A DNA stretch of 19,842 nt, taken from assembly GCA_049582805.1 (NCBI GenBank), contig JBAUUR010000018.1:1-19842 (forward strand), written 5' to 3'. Positions 4,259-12,133 of the stretch are shown here, in pieces; the first letter of the stretch is position 1; each line of letters starts with the position of its first letter. Position numbers and translations under genes: made by a program. Source of the DNA: CAVXFS01 sp049582805 (GTDB taxonomy: Bacteria > Pseudomonadota > Gammaproteobacteria > Burkholderiales > Gallionellaceae). The notes under the pieces are model-generated. The model ran no database searches and was not told the origin of the DNA. It was given only the letters and a program-made list of their open reading frames with translations.

Positions 4259-4744
4259 TTACCTGGAGCGGTCCCTAATTGCTTTTAGAGCCCTCTCCAA
4301 AATGACGCGGTCCGATACATCCTTGTCTCGCGTCGTCTGCTTGGTGACTAATAGCCCTTCCAGATTGACTGTGTGGACCGGGATGCCGTCAAGATCAATC
4401 GTCTCGGCATATTGCTTCAAGGTCTCATAAGTCTCGCCGCAGGCATTAAGCATGATATCCACTACGAAGGCGTCCGCCACACGGATGTTCTCGCCTTCCT
4501 CGAACCAGTCGGGATTAATGTCTTTGGCCGCTTGGTCGGGCAACGCCATTAGCGCTTCTTTAACCCGCTCCCCAGCCCTCTTATTAGCGGGGACCAACAG
4601 GTCGATGTCGATAGTGGCCCTGTGGTATCCATGGGCAAACAAAGCATAGCCGCCAATCAGAAGGTAGTCGGCACCCTGACTGTTCAATGAGCGAACAAGT
4701 GTCTTGAGGTCTTCAAGTGTGGCCGGTCTGCTGTACTCTTCCAT
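4259..4744 (-). CDS. Nucleotidyltransferase-fold protein (AbiEii/MNT-like), possible toxin-antitoxin component
   Basis: The 161-residue protein has the polymerase-beta-type nucleotidyltransferase signature. YLLIGGYALFAHGYHRATID sets up the G-G loop, IDIDLLV gives the two metal-binding aspartates, and VVDIML supplies the third acidic residue. The C-terminus ends in LLVTKQTTRDKDVSDRVILE, seen in small AbiEii-like transferases. Such proteins add nucleotides to RNA or protein and often act in toxin-antitoxin or phage-defence pairs. The ATG at 4744 overlaps the stop of the preceding small gene (TAATG), so the two form one unit. An alternative upstream start at 4789 would overlap that gene heavily and is not favoured. 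Substrate and partner are unknown. Confidence 0.75.
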   Translation of the reverse strand: MEEYSRPATLEDLKTLVRSLNSQGADYLLIGGYALFAHGYHRATIDIDLLVPANKRAGERVKEALMALPDQAAKDINPDWFEEGENIRVADAFVVDIMLNACGETYETLKQYAETIDLDGIPVHTVNLEGLLVTKQTTRDKDVSDRVILERALKAIRDRSR

Positions 4745-4971
4745 TACGCGCGATCCAGCGCTATTCGCGCCATACCTTGAATCAGGCAATCCTGCTGGAA
4801 GCGATTGGCATCTTCATGGCTGTTGAACCAGAAGACACCTTTTGGAATGAATGTCGTATTGCCGGTGGGCAGATGGTGTAATTCGTCGTTGAAACGCGCA
4901 CCTTCGACCAACAATGTAGCGGAAGCCGAGAAAGTGATCGGGTGCTCTTTGCGGTGGCCAACAGTGCGCAT
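4744..4971 (-). CDS. Small conserved-looking protein of unknown function, paired with the nucleotidyltransferase
   Basis: The 75-residue protein begins MRTVGHRKEHPITFSASATL and continues through RFNDELHHLPTGNTTFIPKG and FWFNSHEDANRFQQDCLIQG. I do not recognise a named family. ATG 4971 was chosen because AAGGAAG lies six bases upstream; the in-frame start at 5016 would overlap cysC. The protein is soluble, with no membrane segment or signal peptide. Its one-base overlap (TAATG) with the nucleotidyltransferase suggests an obligate partner, perhaps the target or antitoxin of the enzyme. This is inference from context only. Confidence 0.68.
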   Translation of the reverse strand: MRTVGHRKEHPITFSASATLLVEGARFNDELHHLPTGNTTFIPKGVFWFNSHEDANRFQQDCLIQGMARIALDRA

Positions 4972-4996
4972 TATTCTTCCTTGCCTGCCATGACAG

Positions 4997-5611
4997 TCAT
5001 GCGGGCTTATGCCCAAATGATTTGATATAGCCTTGTCCGGCCAGATATTCGATCACCCGTCCCGCCTCTTCTTCCACCGTATATCGGGATGAGTCGATGG
5101 TAATGTCCGGTTTCAGCGGTGGCTCATAGGGTGAACTGATGCCGGTAAAGAATTTGATATCGCCGGCGCGGGCTTTCTTGTACATCCCTTTGGGGTCGCG
5201 TTGTTCGCAGACTTCGAGAGGGACGTCAAGATAGAGTTCGATGAATTCACCCGGTTCCAGCATGGCGCGCACCATATCGCGGTCCGAGCGGAACGGCGAA
5301 ATGAATGCGGTCATCACGATCAGCCCCGCATCCAGCATGAGCTTGGCAACCTCCCCGATGCGGCGGATATTTTCCACGCGGTCCGCATCGCTGAACCCCA
5401 GATTGCTGCTTAACCCGTGCCGGACATTGTCGCCATCCAGCAAGTAGCAGCGGTAGCCTTGCTCAAACAGGATGTTTTCGAGCGCGCCGGCCAGAGTCGA
5501 TTTGCCCGATCCGCTAAGCCCGGTAAACCAGATGACAAAGGGCCTTTGGCCATTCATCCGCGCCCGGTCGGATTTATTCACCAGATGATGATGCCAGACA
5601 ACGTCGCTCAT
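4997..5611 (-). CDS. cysC: Adenylylsulfate (APS) kinase
   Basis: The 204-residue cytoplasmic enzyme phosphorylates APS with ATP to make PAPS, the activated sulfate donor for sulfotransferases and sulfate reduction. It has the Walker A loop GLSGSGKST (31-39), the LDGDNVRHGLSSNLGFS substrate segment (58-74), the FISPFRSDR loop (103-111) and KGMYKKARAGDIKFFTGISS (141-160). Length is normal. No cysN, cysD or sulfotransferase gene is adjacent, so here it may supply PAPS for sulfating a surface polysaccharide, as its place between rfb genes and EPS regulators hints. A Shine-Dalgarno AAGGAG lies seven bases before ATG 5611. Confidence 0.94.
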   Translation of the reverse strand: MSDVVWHHHLVNKSDRARMNGQRPFVIWFTGLSGSGKSTLAGALENILFEQGYRCYLLDGDNVRHGLSSNLGFSDADRVENIRRIGEVAKLMLDAGLIVMTAFISPFRSDRDMVRAMLEPGEFIELYLDVPLEVCEQRDPKGMYKKARAGDIKFFTGISSPYEPPLKPDITIDSSRYTVEEEAGRVIEYLAGQGYIKSFGHKPA

Positions 5612-5618
5612 TGATTTG

Positions 5619-5640
5619 CTCCTTGCCCCGGATGATTATA
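5619..5640 (-). promoter_or_regulatory. cysC ribosome-binding site and -10-like box
   Basis: On the minus strand AAGGAG (5624-5619) is a strong ribosome-binding site and TATAAT (5640-5635) a perfect -10 hexamer. The -35 position (CAATAA-like) is poor, so promoter function is tentative. It would make cysC start a transcript separate from rfbC, with the family A repeat between them. Confidence 0.35.
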
Positions 5641-5686
5641 GGGAATAGCCAATTTAATTATTGATCCTGCACGTGTCAAACATACG

Positions 5687-5752
5687 CCGTTCGTGTGGAG
5701 CCTGTCGAAACATGAATGGCCTCATCGCCTTCGACAGGCTCAGGCCGAACGG
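5687..5752. repeat. Interspersed palindromic repeat, family A, copy 2
   Basis: A 66-bp element has outer arms beginning CCGTTCGTGTGGAGCCTGTC and ending GACAGGCTCAGGCCGAACGG. It matches the outer arms of 2960-3051 and lies between rfbC and cysC, 30 bases beyond the rfbC stop. It may act as a transcript-stabilising or terminating hairpin; no U-run is present. Confidence 0.75.
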
Positions 5753-5782
5753 AGCGTAATTCCAGTTCCTGCCGGAACAAAC

Positions 5783-6331
5783 TCATTCAAACAATTCCGC
5801 GTCCCTGAATGCCTTGGCGGCCTGGTCCTTGCCGGAAAGGCTGGGCGTCGCTCCGCCGAGATGCCAGTCTATCGCCAGATCGGGATCGTTCCAGATGATG
5901 CTGCGCTCAAACTGCGGCGCCCAGTAGTCGGTGGTCTTGTACAGGAATTCGGCACTGACGGAAAGCACCACGAAGCCGTGGGCGAATCCCTCCGGTATCC
6001 ACAGCATGCGCTTGTTCTCGGCGCTGAGGTGCATGCCGACCCATTTGCCCAGGGTGGGCGAATGTTTGCGCAAGTCGACCGCCACGTCGAACACTTCTCC
6101 GGCGCACACGCGCACCAGCTTGCCCTGCGGCTGGCGGATCTGGTAGTGCAGGCCGCGCAGTACGTTCTTTTGCGAACGCGAATGGTTGTCCTGCACAAAG
6201 CTCGGTTCGAGTCCGCTGAGTTCCCTGAATTTGCGCGCGTTGTAACTCTCATAAAAAAATCCGCGCGCGTCACCGAACACTTCCGGCTCGATCAGCAGGA
6301 TGTCGGGAATGGCGGTCGGCGTTACTTTCAT
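5783..6331 (-). CDS. rfbC: dTDP-4-dehydrorhamnose 3,5-epimerase
   Basis: The 182-residue enzyme is the third step of dTDP-L-rhamnose synthesis, epimerising C3 and C5 of dTDP-4-keto-6-deoxy-glucose. The cupin fold carries RGLHYQ (59-64) with the catalytic histidine 62, VDLRKHSPTLGKW (85-97), WIPEGFAHGFVV (111-122), and Tyr131 in FLYKTTDYW, the second catalytic residue of the family. Length is normal. It is the last gene of the rfbBDAC set and its ATG overlaps the rfbA stop by four bases, so the enzymes are made together. It acts in the cytoplasm. Confidence 0.95.
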   Translation of the reverse strand: MKVTPTAIPDILLIEPEVFGDARGFFYESYNARKFRELSGLEPSFVQDNHSRSQKNVLRGLHYQIRQPQGKLVRVCAGEVFDVAVDLRKHSPTLGKWVGMHLSAENKRMLWIPEGFAHGFVVLSVSAEFLYKTTDYWAPQFERSIIWNDPDLAIDWHLGGATPSLSGKDQAAKAFRDAELFE

Positions 6332-7215
6332 CCATACACCTTTTCTTTCAGCAACCCCAGCAGGTATTGCCCATAACTGTTCTTTGCCAGCATGTTCGCC
6401 TGCTGCTCCAATTCGGCATCGCTGATCCAGTTCTGCCGCCAGGCGATCTCTTCCGGCGCGGCGATCTTGAGACCCTGCCGATGCTCGATGGTCTGGATGA
6501 ACTGCGCCGCATCCAGCAGCGATTCATGGGTGCCGGTATCCAGCCAGGCATAGCCCCGGCCCATCACTTCGACTTCCAGTTGGGATTGTTCGAGATAGTG
6601 GCGGTTGACATCGGTAATCTCCAGTTCGCCGCGCGGCGACGGGCGCAGATTCCTGGCGATCTCAACCACCTGCGGGTCGTAGAAATAAAGCCCGGTTACC
6701 GCATAACGCGATTTGGGCGCCTTGGGTTTTTCTTCGAGGCTCAGCGCCCGTCCGCCGGCGTCGAACTCGACCACGCCATAACGTTCCGGATCGTGCACCG
6801 GATAGGCGAATACGGTGGCGCCTGCCGTGCGGGCGTTCGCACGTTGCAGGATCGTGGCGAAGTCGTGGCCATGGAAGATGTTGTCGCCCAGCACCAGCGC
6901 CGACGGGCCGCCCGCCAGGAACGCTTCGCCGATGATGAATGCCTGCGCCAGTCCGTCCGGCGATGGCTGCACGGCGTAGGAAAGGGACAACCCCCAGGCA
7001 GCGCCATCGCCGAGCAACTGCTCGAAACGCGGCGTGTCCTGCGGCGTGGAAATGATCAGGATGTCGCGGATGCCGCCCAGCATCAAGGTCGACAGAGGAT
7101 AGTAGATCATCGGCTTGTCATATACCGGCAGCAGTTGCTTGGACACCGCCAGGGTGGCGGGGAACAGCCGGCTGCCGGAGCCCCCGGCGAGGATGATGCC
7201 TTTCCTCTGTTTCAT
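6328..7215 (-). CDS. rfbA: Glucose-1-phosphate thymidylyltransferase
   Basis: The 295-residue enzyme makes dTDP-glucose from glucose-1-phosphate and dTTP, the first step of the rhamnose pathway. It has the nucleotide-binding GGSGSRLFP (11-19), QLLPVYDKPMIYYPLS (27-42), the metal aspartate in LGDNIFHG (D111), and GYAWLDTGTHESLLDA near the C-terminal third. Length and motifs are typical of RmlA. It overlaps rfbD upstream and rfbC downstream by four bases each, so the genes are translationally coupled. Confidence 0.96.
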   Translation of the reverse strand: MKQRKGIILAGGSGSRLFPATLAVSKQLLPVYDKPMIYYPLSTLMLGGIRDILIISTPQDTPRFEQLLGDGAAWGLSLSYAVQPSPDGLAQAFIIGEAFLAGGPSALVLGDNIFHGHDFATILQRANARTAGATVFAYPVHDPERYGVVEFDAGGRALSLEEKPKAPKSRYAVTGLYFYDPQVVEIARNLRPSPRGELEITDVNRHYLEQSQLEVEVMGRGYAWLDTGTHESLLDAAQFIQTIEHRQGLKIAAPEEIAWRQNWISDAELEQQANMLAKNSYGQYLLGLLKEKVYG

Positions 7216-8117
7216 GCATTCTCCTTGGTGAGCAATTCAGTCAACATCCGTTCGGCATGGTATGTCCAGTCGGGAATATTAAGGCCGAATTCCCTTTTTA
7301 ATTTTGCCGTATCGAGCATGGAATTGGCAGGCCGCCGCGCCGGAAGCGGATAGGCTTCCGTCGGGATGGGCTCGATATTGTCCGGTGCGCACTTCAGTTC
7401 GCATCCAAGCTGCGCCGCCTGTTCCAGCACGAACCGGGCGTAACCGTGCCAACTCGTCCGGCCTGCCGCAGCAACGTGATAAAGCCCCTGCCGCGCCGCG
7501 CCTCCGGATTTCATCACATCATGCACGCACAGCGCCGTGATATCGGCCAGCAGTTCTGCCGATGTCGGCGCGCCGAATTGATCGTTGACAATCTTCAGGG
7601 AGTCGCGCTCCCGCGCCAGGCGCAGGATGGTTTTGGCAAAATTTCCGCCGCGCGCGGCAAACACCCAGCTGGTGCGCAGGATCAAATGCAGGCAACCGGA
7701 TTGCCGGATCGCCTGCTCGCCTTCCAGTTTGGTCGAACCGTAAACACTCAACGGCGCCGGCAGATCCAGTTCCGTATAGGGCTCAGGCTTGGTTCCGTCA
7801 AACACGTAATCGGTGGAATAATGCACCAGCCATGCGCCCAGCTTTTTTGCTTCTTCGGCCAGGATGCCGGGCGCGAGCCCGTTCACCGCGCGCGCAAGAT
7901 TCTGGTCGCCCTCCGCCTTGTCCACCGCAGTGTAGGCGGCCGCATTGACGATGAGCGCGGGCCTGGCCGCGCGCACCGTGCTGCGCAACTGCTCCGCGTC
8001 CGCCAGGTCGCACTGCGCAAGACCGGGGGCGATCACCCGTCCGAGCGGCGCCAGCGAGCGTTGCAGCTCCCATCCGACCTGCCCGTCCTTGCCGAGCAGC
8101 AGGATATCAATCGCCAT
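7212..8117 (-). CDS. rfbD: dTDP-4-dehydrorhamnose reductase
   Basis: The 301-residue short-chain dehydrogenase/reductase makes dTDP-L-rhamnose with NADPH or NADH, the last step of the pathway. It has a Rossmann dinucleotide loop GKDGQVG (9-15), VNAAAYTAVDKAE (57-69), STDYVFDG (101-108) and the catalytic YGSTK (126-130). The start lies inside the end of rfbB (11-base overlap) and the stop overlaps the rfbA start, placing it firmly within the operon. Length is normal for RmlD. Confidence 0.95.
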   Translation of the reverse strand: MAIDILLLGKDGQVGWELQRSLAPLGRVIAPGLAQCDLADAEQLRSTVRAARPALIVNAAAYTAVDKAEGDQNLARAVNGLAPGILAEEAKKLGAWLVHYSTDYVFDGTKPEPYTELDLPAPLSVYGSTKLEGEQAIRQSGCLHLILRTSWVFAARGGNFAKTILRLARERDSLKIVNDQFGAPTSAELLADITALCVHDVMKSGGAARQGLYHVAAAGRTSWHGYARFVLEQAAQLGCELKCAPDNIEPIPTEAYPLPARRPANSMLDTAKLKREFGLNIPDWTYHAERMLTELLTKENA

Positions 8118-9165
8118 ATTGCTGTTTCATCCAGTCACGATAGGCGCCGCTGGTGATGCGCTCGACCCAGTCCTTGTGTTCCAGATACCAGCGCACGGTC
8201 TTGCGGATGCCGGTCTCGAAAGTTTCCACAGGCTTCCACCCCAGTTCGCGCTCGATCTTGCGCGCATCGATGGCGTAGCGGCGATCATGCCCCGGCCGGT
8301 CCTTGACGTAGGTGATCTGCTCGCGGCAGGAACGTCCATCGTTTCTCGGCGCTTCCTCGTCCAGTATTGCGCACAGGGTGTGCACCACTTCTAGATTGGT
8401 CTTTTCGTTCCAGCCGCCCACGTTATAGGTCTCGCCGATGCGCCCCGCGGCGAGGACGCGCCGGATGGCTGAGCAGTGGTCGCTGACATAAAGCCAGTCG
8501 CGCACATTCTTGCCGTCGCCGTACACGGGCAATGGTTTGCCATTGACGGCATGGTGGATCATCAGCGGGATCAGCTTCTCGGGAAACTGGTAGGGCCCGT
8601 AATTGTTGGAGCAGTTGGTGGTCAGCACCGGCAAGCCATAGGTGTGATGCCAGGCACGCACCAGATGGTCGGAAGCCGCCTTGGATGCGGAATAGGGGCT
8701 GTTGGGCTGATAGGCATGAACTTCGGAAAATGCCGGGGCATCGGCATCGAGCGAACCGTAAACCTCGTCGGTGGAAACATGCAGGAAGCGGAAGTCCTGA
8801 CGCTCCGCTTCGGGCAGTCCCTGCCAATGAGCCCGCACCGATTCCAGCAGCCGGTAGCTGCATACGATATTGGTCTGGATGAAATCATCCGGGCCGTGGA
8901 TCGAGCGGTCGACGTGGCTTTCCGCAGCAAAATTGATGATCGCACGCGGCCGGTGTTTGGCGAGCAATTCGCCGACCAGCGCGACATCGCCGATGTCTCC
9001 CTGCACGAAAATGTGTCGTGCATCGCCGTGCAGCGCGGCCAGATTCTCCGGATTGCCGGCGTAGGTCAGCTTGTCCAGCGTGATGACCGGTTCGCCGGTT
9101 TGAGCCAGCCAGTCCAGAATAAAATTTGCGCCGATAAAGCCGGCGCCGCCTGTCACTAGAATCAT
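8107..9165 (-). CDS. rfbB: dTDP-glucose 4,6-dehydratase
   Basis: The 352-residue NAD-dependent enzyme converts dTDP-glucose to dTDP-4-keto-6-deoxyglucose, step two of rhamnose synthesis. It shows GGAGFIG (6-12), AAESHVDRSIHGPDDFIQTN (80-99), the active-site STDEVYG (131-137) and YSASK (158-162), all as in RmlB. It is the first gene of rfbBDAC. AGGA lies about nine bases upstream of ATG 9165. The operon promoter must lie in the repeat-rich stretch between here and waaC; I could not place it. Confidence 0.96.
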   Translation of the reverse strand: MILVTGGAGFIGANFILDWLAQTGEPVITLDKLTYAGNPENLAALHGDARHIFVQGDIGDVALVGELLAKHRPRAIINFAAESHVDRSIHGPDDFIQTNIVCSYRLLESVRAHWQGLPEAERQDFRFLHVSTDEVYGSLDADAPAFSEVHAYQPNSPYSASKAASDHLVRAWHHTYGLPVLTTNCSNNYGPYQFPEKLIPLMIHHAVNGKPLPVYGDGKNVRDWLYVSDHCSAIRRVLAAGRIGETYNVGGWNEKTNLEVVHTLCAILDEEAPRNDGRSCREQITYVKDRPGHDRRYAIDARKIERELGWKPVETFETGIRKTVRWYLEHKDWVERITSGAYRDWMKQQYGD

Positions 9166-9189
9166 GTGATTCCTGTTGGTAAGTTACCA

Positions 9190-9292
9190 CCGGCAAAGCC
9201 GGGGGCTTATTGGGTGAGCCCCTCAAAGGGGCCGATAAACCCGTGAGCCGCCCAAGGCGGCTGGTTTTCGCTCCTTCCCCCTTTAAGGGGAA
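9190..9292. repeat. Row of four short perfect hairpins
   Basis: The hairpins are CCGGC-AAA-GCCGG (9190-9202), GCCCCT-CAA-AGGGGC (9218-9232), GCCGCC-CAA-GGCGGC (9247-9261) and TTCCCC-CTTTAA-GGGGAA (9275-9292). The first three have three-base loops of AAA or CAA and are spaced about 15 bases apart. They lie in the leader of rfbBDAC on the minus strand, so they could affect its transcript; the role is unknown. Confidence 0.6.
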
Positions 9293-9432
9293 AGGCTGGG
9301 ATGGGGGTAGGACAGTGGCAATGCCAAGTCTCTACCCCCTCCCTAACCCTCCCCTTGGTGCGTGGTTGTTGCCGCTTCAGCGGCTTTACAACCACGGCCT
9401 GCCCCCTGCGGGTGCAAGGGGGAGGGGGGATA
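9271..9432. repeat. C/G-rich interspersed repeat, family C, copy 1, with a nested hairpin
   Basis: It shares the order CTTCCCC...GGGATGGGGGTAG-ACAG-GGCAA...CTACCCCCTCCCTAACCC...GGGGGAGGG with 9600-9691. Between its halves lies a hairpin at 9361-9396, with outer arms CGTGGTTGT / ACAACCACG and an inner stem GCCGC-TTCA-GCGGC. That hairpin is absent from copy 2, so it looks like an insertion into the older repeat. Confidence 0.6.
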
Positions 9433-9599
9433 GTATCGCTAAATTTTAGCGTTGCTCTTTACAGACCGTCAGAACGTTCAAGACAACCCACATATGAGGC
9501 GGTGGCGAATTATAATGCAGGCCCCGCGACCTGAGAAATTATTGTTGCCCGGCATAACAAAAGCTTTCATTCCGGATTGTTCTTGAGAACCGAAGCCAT

Positions 9600-9691
9600 C
9601 CCTCCCCCTGCAAGTGGGAAGGTTAGGATGGGGGTAGAACAGCGGCAAATTGAAGTTTCTATCCCCTCCCTAACCCCTGCAAGGGGGAGGG
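9600..9691. repeat. C/G-rich interspersed repeat, family C, copy 2
   Basis: The ends are inverted (CCTCCCCCTGCA / TGCAAGGGGGAGGG) and the core GATGGGGGTAGAACAGCGGCAA matches copy 1 with few differences. It lies 80 bases before waaC. Repeats of this type are scattered in betaproteobacterial intergenic DNA; no protein is encoded. Confidence 0.62.
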
Positions 9692-9771
9692 AATGTTGCG
9701 GCCAATGAATTATTTCGGTTAAACGCAAGGGTGAAGTTTCGGATGCAGTTTGGGAAAACGCTGACTGAACC

Positions 9772-10728
9772 ATGCTCAAAATCCTCCTGATCAAGACTTC
9801 GTCGATGGGCGATGTGTTGCACAATCTGCCGGTCGCGACCGATATTTGCCACCATGTCGCGGAGGTTCGTATCGATTGGGTGGTGGAAGAAAATCTTTCC
9901 CTGCTGCCATCATTGCATCCCAAGGTCAGCCAGATTTTTCCTGTCGCCCTGCGGCGCTGGCGCAAGACATGGTGGCGTTCGCGCGCGGAGATAAGGGACG
10001 CTTGTCGCAGTCTGGGTGAGCATCCCCACGACCTTGCGCTGGACACCCAGGGACTGCTGAAAAGCGCGCTGCTCAGCCGCTGCAGCCACGCAACCAGTCA
10101 CGGCTTTGACTGGAACAGTGCGCGTGAACCGCTGGCCAGCCTGTTCTACGCACGGACCTATTGCGTCGAAAAAAAACTGCATGCGGTGGAACGCAATCGC
10201 CGACTGGCCGGACTGGCGCTCGGTTATGAGCCGCAGGGTGCGCCGGACTATGGCATACGCGCACCCGACCTGGTGTTGCCCTGGCTGCCAGGCGAACCTT
10301 ATGTTGTGCTGCTGCATGCCACCAGCCGCGACGACAAGTTATGGGACGAGTCCAACTGGATGGAATTGGGGATGCATCTTGCCGGCACTGGCCTGCGCGC
10401 CGTCCTGCCCTGGGGCAATGATCAGGAACGCTCGCGCGGCGCACGATTATGTGCGGCGATTCCCGGCGCGGTGCTGGCGCCGCGCATCAATCTGCAGGAG
10501 GCTGCGGTCATGCTGGGCAATGCCCGCGCCGCAGTCGGCGTGGATACCGGATTGAGCCATCTGGCCGCGGCATTGGGCATTCCCACCGTGGGCATTTACA
10601 CCGCCACCGATCCCGGCCTGACCGGGCTGTATGCCAGCGATCGCGCAATCAACCTCGGCGGAAAAAACTCACCGCCACCGGTCGCCGCCGTTTGGGCAGC
10701 GCTGGAACAAGCGACCCGCCATGCTTAA
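9772..10728 (+). CDS. waaC: Lipopolysaccharide heptosyltransferase I
   Basis: The 318-residue GT9-family enzyme adds the first L-glycero-D-manno-heptose to Kdo2-lipid A on the cytoplasmic side of the inner membrane. The start MLKILLIKTSSMGDVLHNLP is the classic acceptor-side motif. The C-terminal donor domain has VVLLHATSRDDKLWDESNW and GVDTGLSHLAAALGIPTVGI. Length is close to E. coli WaaC (about 320). The stop overlaps the waaA start by eight bases, so inner-core genes are coupled. No strong ribosome-binding site precedes ATG 9772, but the N-terminal motif fixes the start. Confidence 0.95.
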   Translation: MLKILLIKTSSMGDVLHNLPVATDICHHVAEVRIDWVVEENLSLLPSLHPKVSQIFPVALRRWRKTWWRSRAEIRDACRSLGEHPHDLALDTQGLLKSALLSRCSHATSHGFDWNSAREPLASLFYARTYCVEKKLHAVERNRRLAGLALGYEPQGAPDYGIRAPDLVLPWLPGEPYVVLLHATSRDDKLWDESNWMELGMHLAGTGLRAVLPWGNDQERSRGARLCAAIPGAVLAPRINLQEAAVMLGNARAAVGVDTGLSHLAAALGIPTVGIYTATDPGLTGLYASDRAINLGGKNSPPPVAAVWAALEQATRHA

Positions 10729-12010
10729 CCCCAGATTTCTTTATAGCGTGGGTCTGTGGCTGCTGCTGCCTTACGCGTTGTTTCACCTGCTGTGGCGCGC
10801 GCGCAGGCAACCCGAATACCTGCGCCATCTACCCGAACGCTTCGGTTGCTATTCCATACACAGCGGCAAGCCGGTGATCTGGCTGCACACCGTATCGGTC
10901 GGGGAGACGCGCGCGGCAGCCAGCCTGGTGCAGCGTTTGCGCGAGACTTACCCGGATCACCAATTGCTGCTCACCCACGCCACGCCGACCGGCCGCGCAA
11001 CCAGTGAACAGTTGTTCGGCGATGCCGTGCTGCGTGTCTATCTGCCTTATGACTATCCATTTGCGGTGCGCAACTTCCTGCATCATTTCCGTCCGCGCGT
11101 CGGCATCCTGCTGGAAACCGAAATCTGGCCCAACCTGATCCACGCCTGCCATGGCGGGCAGATTCCGCTGCTGCTTTTGAATGCGCGCCTGTCGGAAAAA
11201 TCCTGCGCGCGCTATGCGCGCTTTCCCCGGCTTGCCGCCAGCGCCCTCGCTGAATTAAGCGCAGTCGCGGCGCAAGGCGAAGACGATGCCGCGCGGCTGA
11301 AGTCCCTGGGCGCCGGAGACGTGCCGGTCATGGGCAACCTGAAATTCGATATCCAGCCGCCGACGAACATGCTGCAACTGGGCGCCGAATTGCGCAGGCA
11401 GTTCGGCGTGGACAGGAAGGTGTTTCTTGCCGCCAGCACGCGTGCTGGCGAAGAAGCGCTGCTGCTGGACGAGTTGGCCCGGCTCGACGTCCCGCAATTG
11501 TTGCTGGTGATCGTGCCGCGCCACCCGCAGCGCTTCGATGAAATCGCGGCATTGCTGGCCCGGCGCGGCATCCGCTTCCGGCGCCGGAGCGAGATGCAGG
11601 CTGTGGCGGCGGATACCCGGGTGATTCTGGGCGACAGCATGGGCGAGATGTTTGCCTATTATGCCGCCTGCGATCTCGCTTTTGTCGGCGGCAGCCTGCT
11701 GCCGTTCGGCGGGCAGAATCTGATCGAGGCTTGCGCCGTCGGCAAGCCGGTGCTGATCGGCCCGCACACCTATAACTTCGCACAGGTCAGCAGATTGGCG
11801 CAGGACAGCGGTGCGGCAATACGCGTGCAGGACGCGCGCGAACTTGCCGTTATGCTGCGGGAATTGCTGGCCGATCCGGAGCGGATGGCCAGGATGGGCG
11901 ATGCCGGATTACGCTTCGTGGCCGGGCATCGCGGCGCAACGGAACAGGCATTGCTTCAGATAGAAAAACTGATCAATCCGGGAAAAGCCGTAGGTGCCGC
12001 TCGACCCTAA
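10721..12010 (+). CDS. waaA: 3-deoxy-D-manno-octulosonic acid (Kdo) transferase
   Basis: The 429-residue GT30-family enzyme transfers Kdo from CMP-Kdo to lipid IVA, starting the LPS core. It has an N-terminal membrane anchor (FLYSVGLWLLLPYALFHLLW), then HTVSVGETRAAASL with the catalytic-region glutamate, RVGILLETEIWPNLI, and a C-terminal CMP-Kdo-binding domain with FVGGSLLPFGGQNLIEACAV. ATG 10721 is chosen over an in-frame ATG at 10631 because it gives the normal N-terminus and overlaps waaC by eight bases only. Confidence 0.95.
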   Translation: MLNPRFLYSVGLWLLLPYALFHLLWRARRQPEYLRHLPERFGCYSIHSGKPVIWLHTVSVGETRAAASLVQRLRETYPDHQLLLTHATPTGRATSEQLFGDAVLRVYLPYDYPFAVRNFLHHFRPRVGILLETEIWPNLIHACHGGQIPLLLLNARLSEKSCARYARFPRLAASALAELSAVAAQGEDDAARLKSLGAGDVPVMGNLKFDIQPPTNMLQLGAELRRQFGVDRKVFLAASTRAGEEALLLDELARLDVPQLLLVIVPRHPQRFDEIAALLARRGIRFRRRSEMQAVAADTRVILGDSMGEMFAYYAACDLAFVGGSLLPFGGQNLIEACAVGKPVLIGPHTYNFAQVSRLAQDSGAAIRVQDARELAVMLRELLADPERMARMGDAGLRFVAGHRGATEQALLQIEKLINPGKAVGAARP

Positions 12011-12069
12011 TGCAGCAGTAGCTGCTGCACCGATGCACGCACTCCGCCATCAGGTTTTCCGACAACCAC

Positions 12070-12133
12070 GTAGGGTGCGCTTGCGCACCAGAATCCTTAG
12101 AACATTTGAGAATGGTGCGCAAGCGCACCCTAC
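12070..12133. repeat. Interspersed palindromic repeat, family B, copy 2 (bidirectional terminator position)
   Basis: Perfect 21-base arms (12070-12090 and 12113-12133) flank a 22-base loop. The core of each arm is the near-palindrome GGTGCGC-TT-GCGCACC, identical to the copy at 3127-3187. It lies between the convergent waaA and tolC genes, where a strong hairpin would separate the two transcripts. There is no flanking T-run. Confidence 0.8.

Larger units (their letters stand above)
9166..9771. other. Divergent intergenic region between rfbB and waaC, filled with hairpins and repeats
   Basis: No protein gene is supported in these 606 bases. The left part is a row of four short hairpins (9190-9292), followed by two copies of a C/G-rich repeat (9271-9432 and 9600-9691). 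A lone TATAAT at 9511-9516 on the plus strand, in GAATTATAATGC, could be a -10 for waaC, but no -35 fits at the right distance. The promoter of rfbBDAC must also start in this region on the minus strand. Confidence 0.65.

Noticed and set aside
9271..9691. Repeats in the rfbB-waaC gap as a CRISPR array
   Set aside because: There are only two imperfect copies, long and unevenly spaced, with inverted ends and no uniform spacers.
10631..10720. Upstream in-frame start for waaA at 10631
   Set aside because: It lies wholly inside waaC, adds 30 residues with no family match, and lacks the normal WaaA N-terminus.
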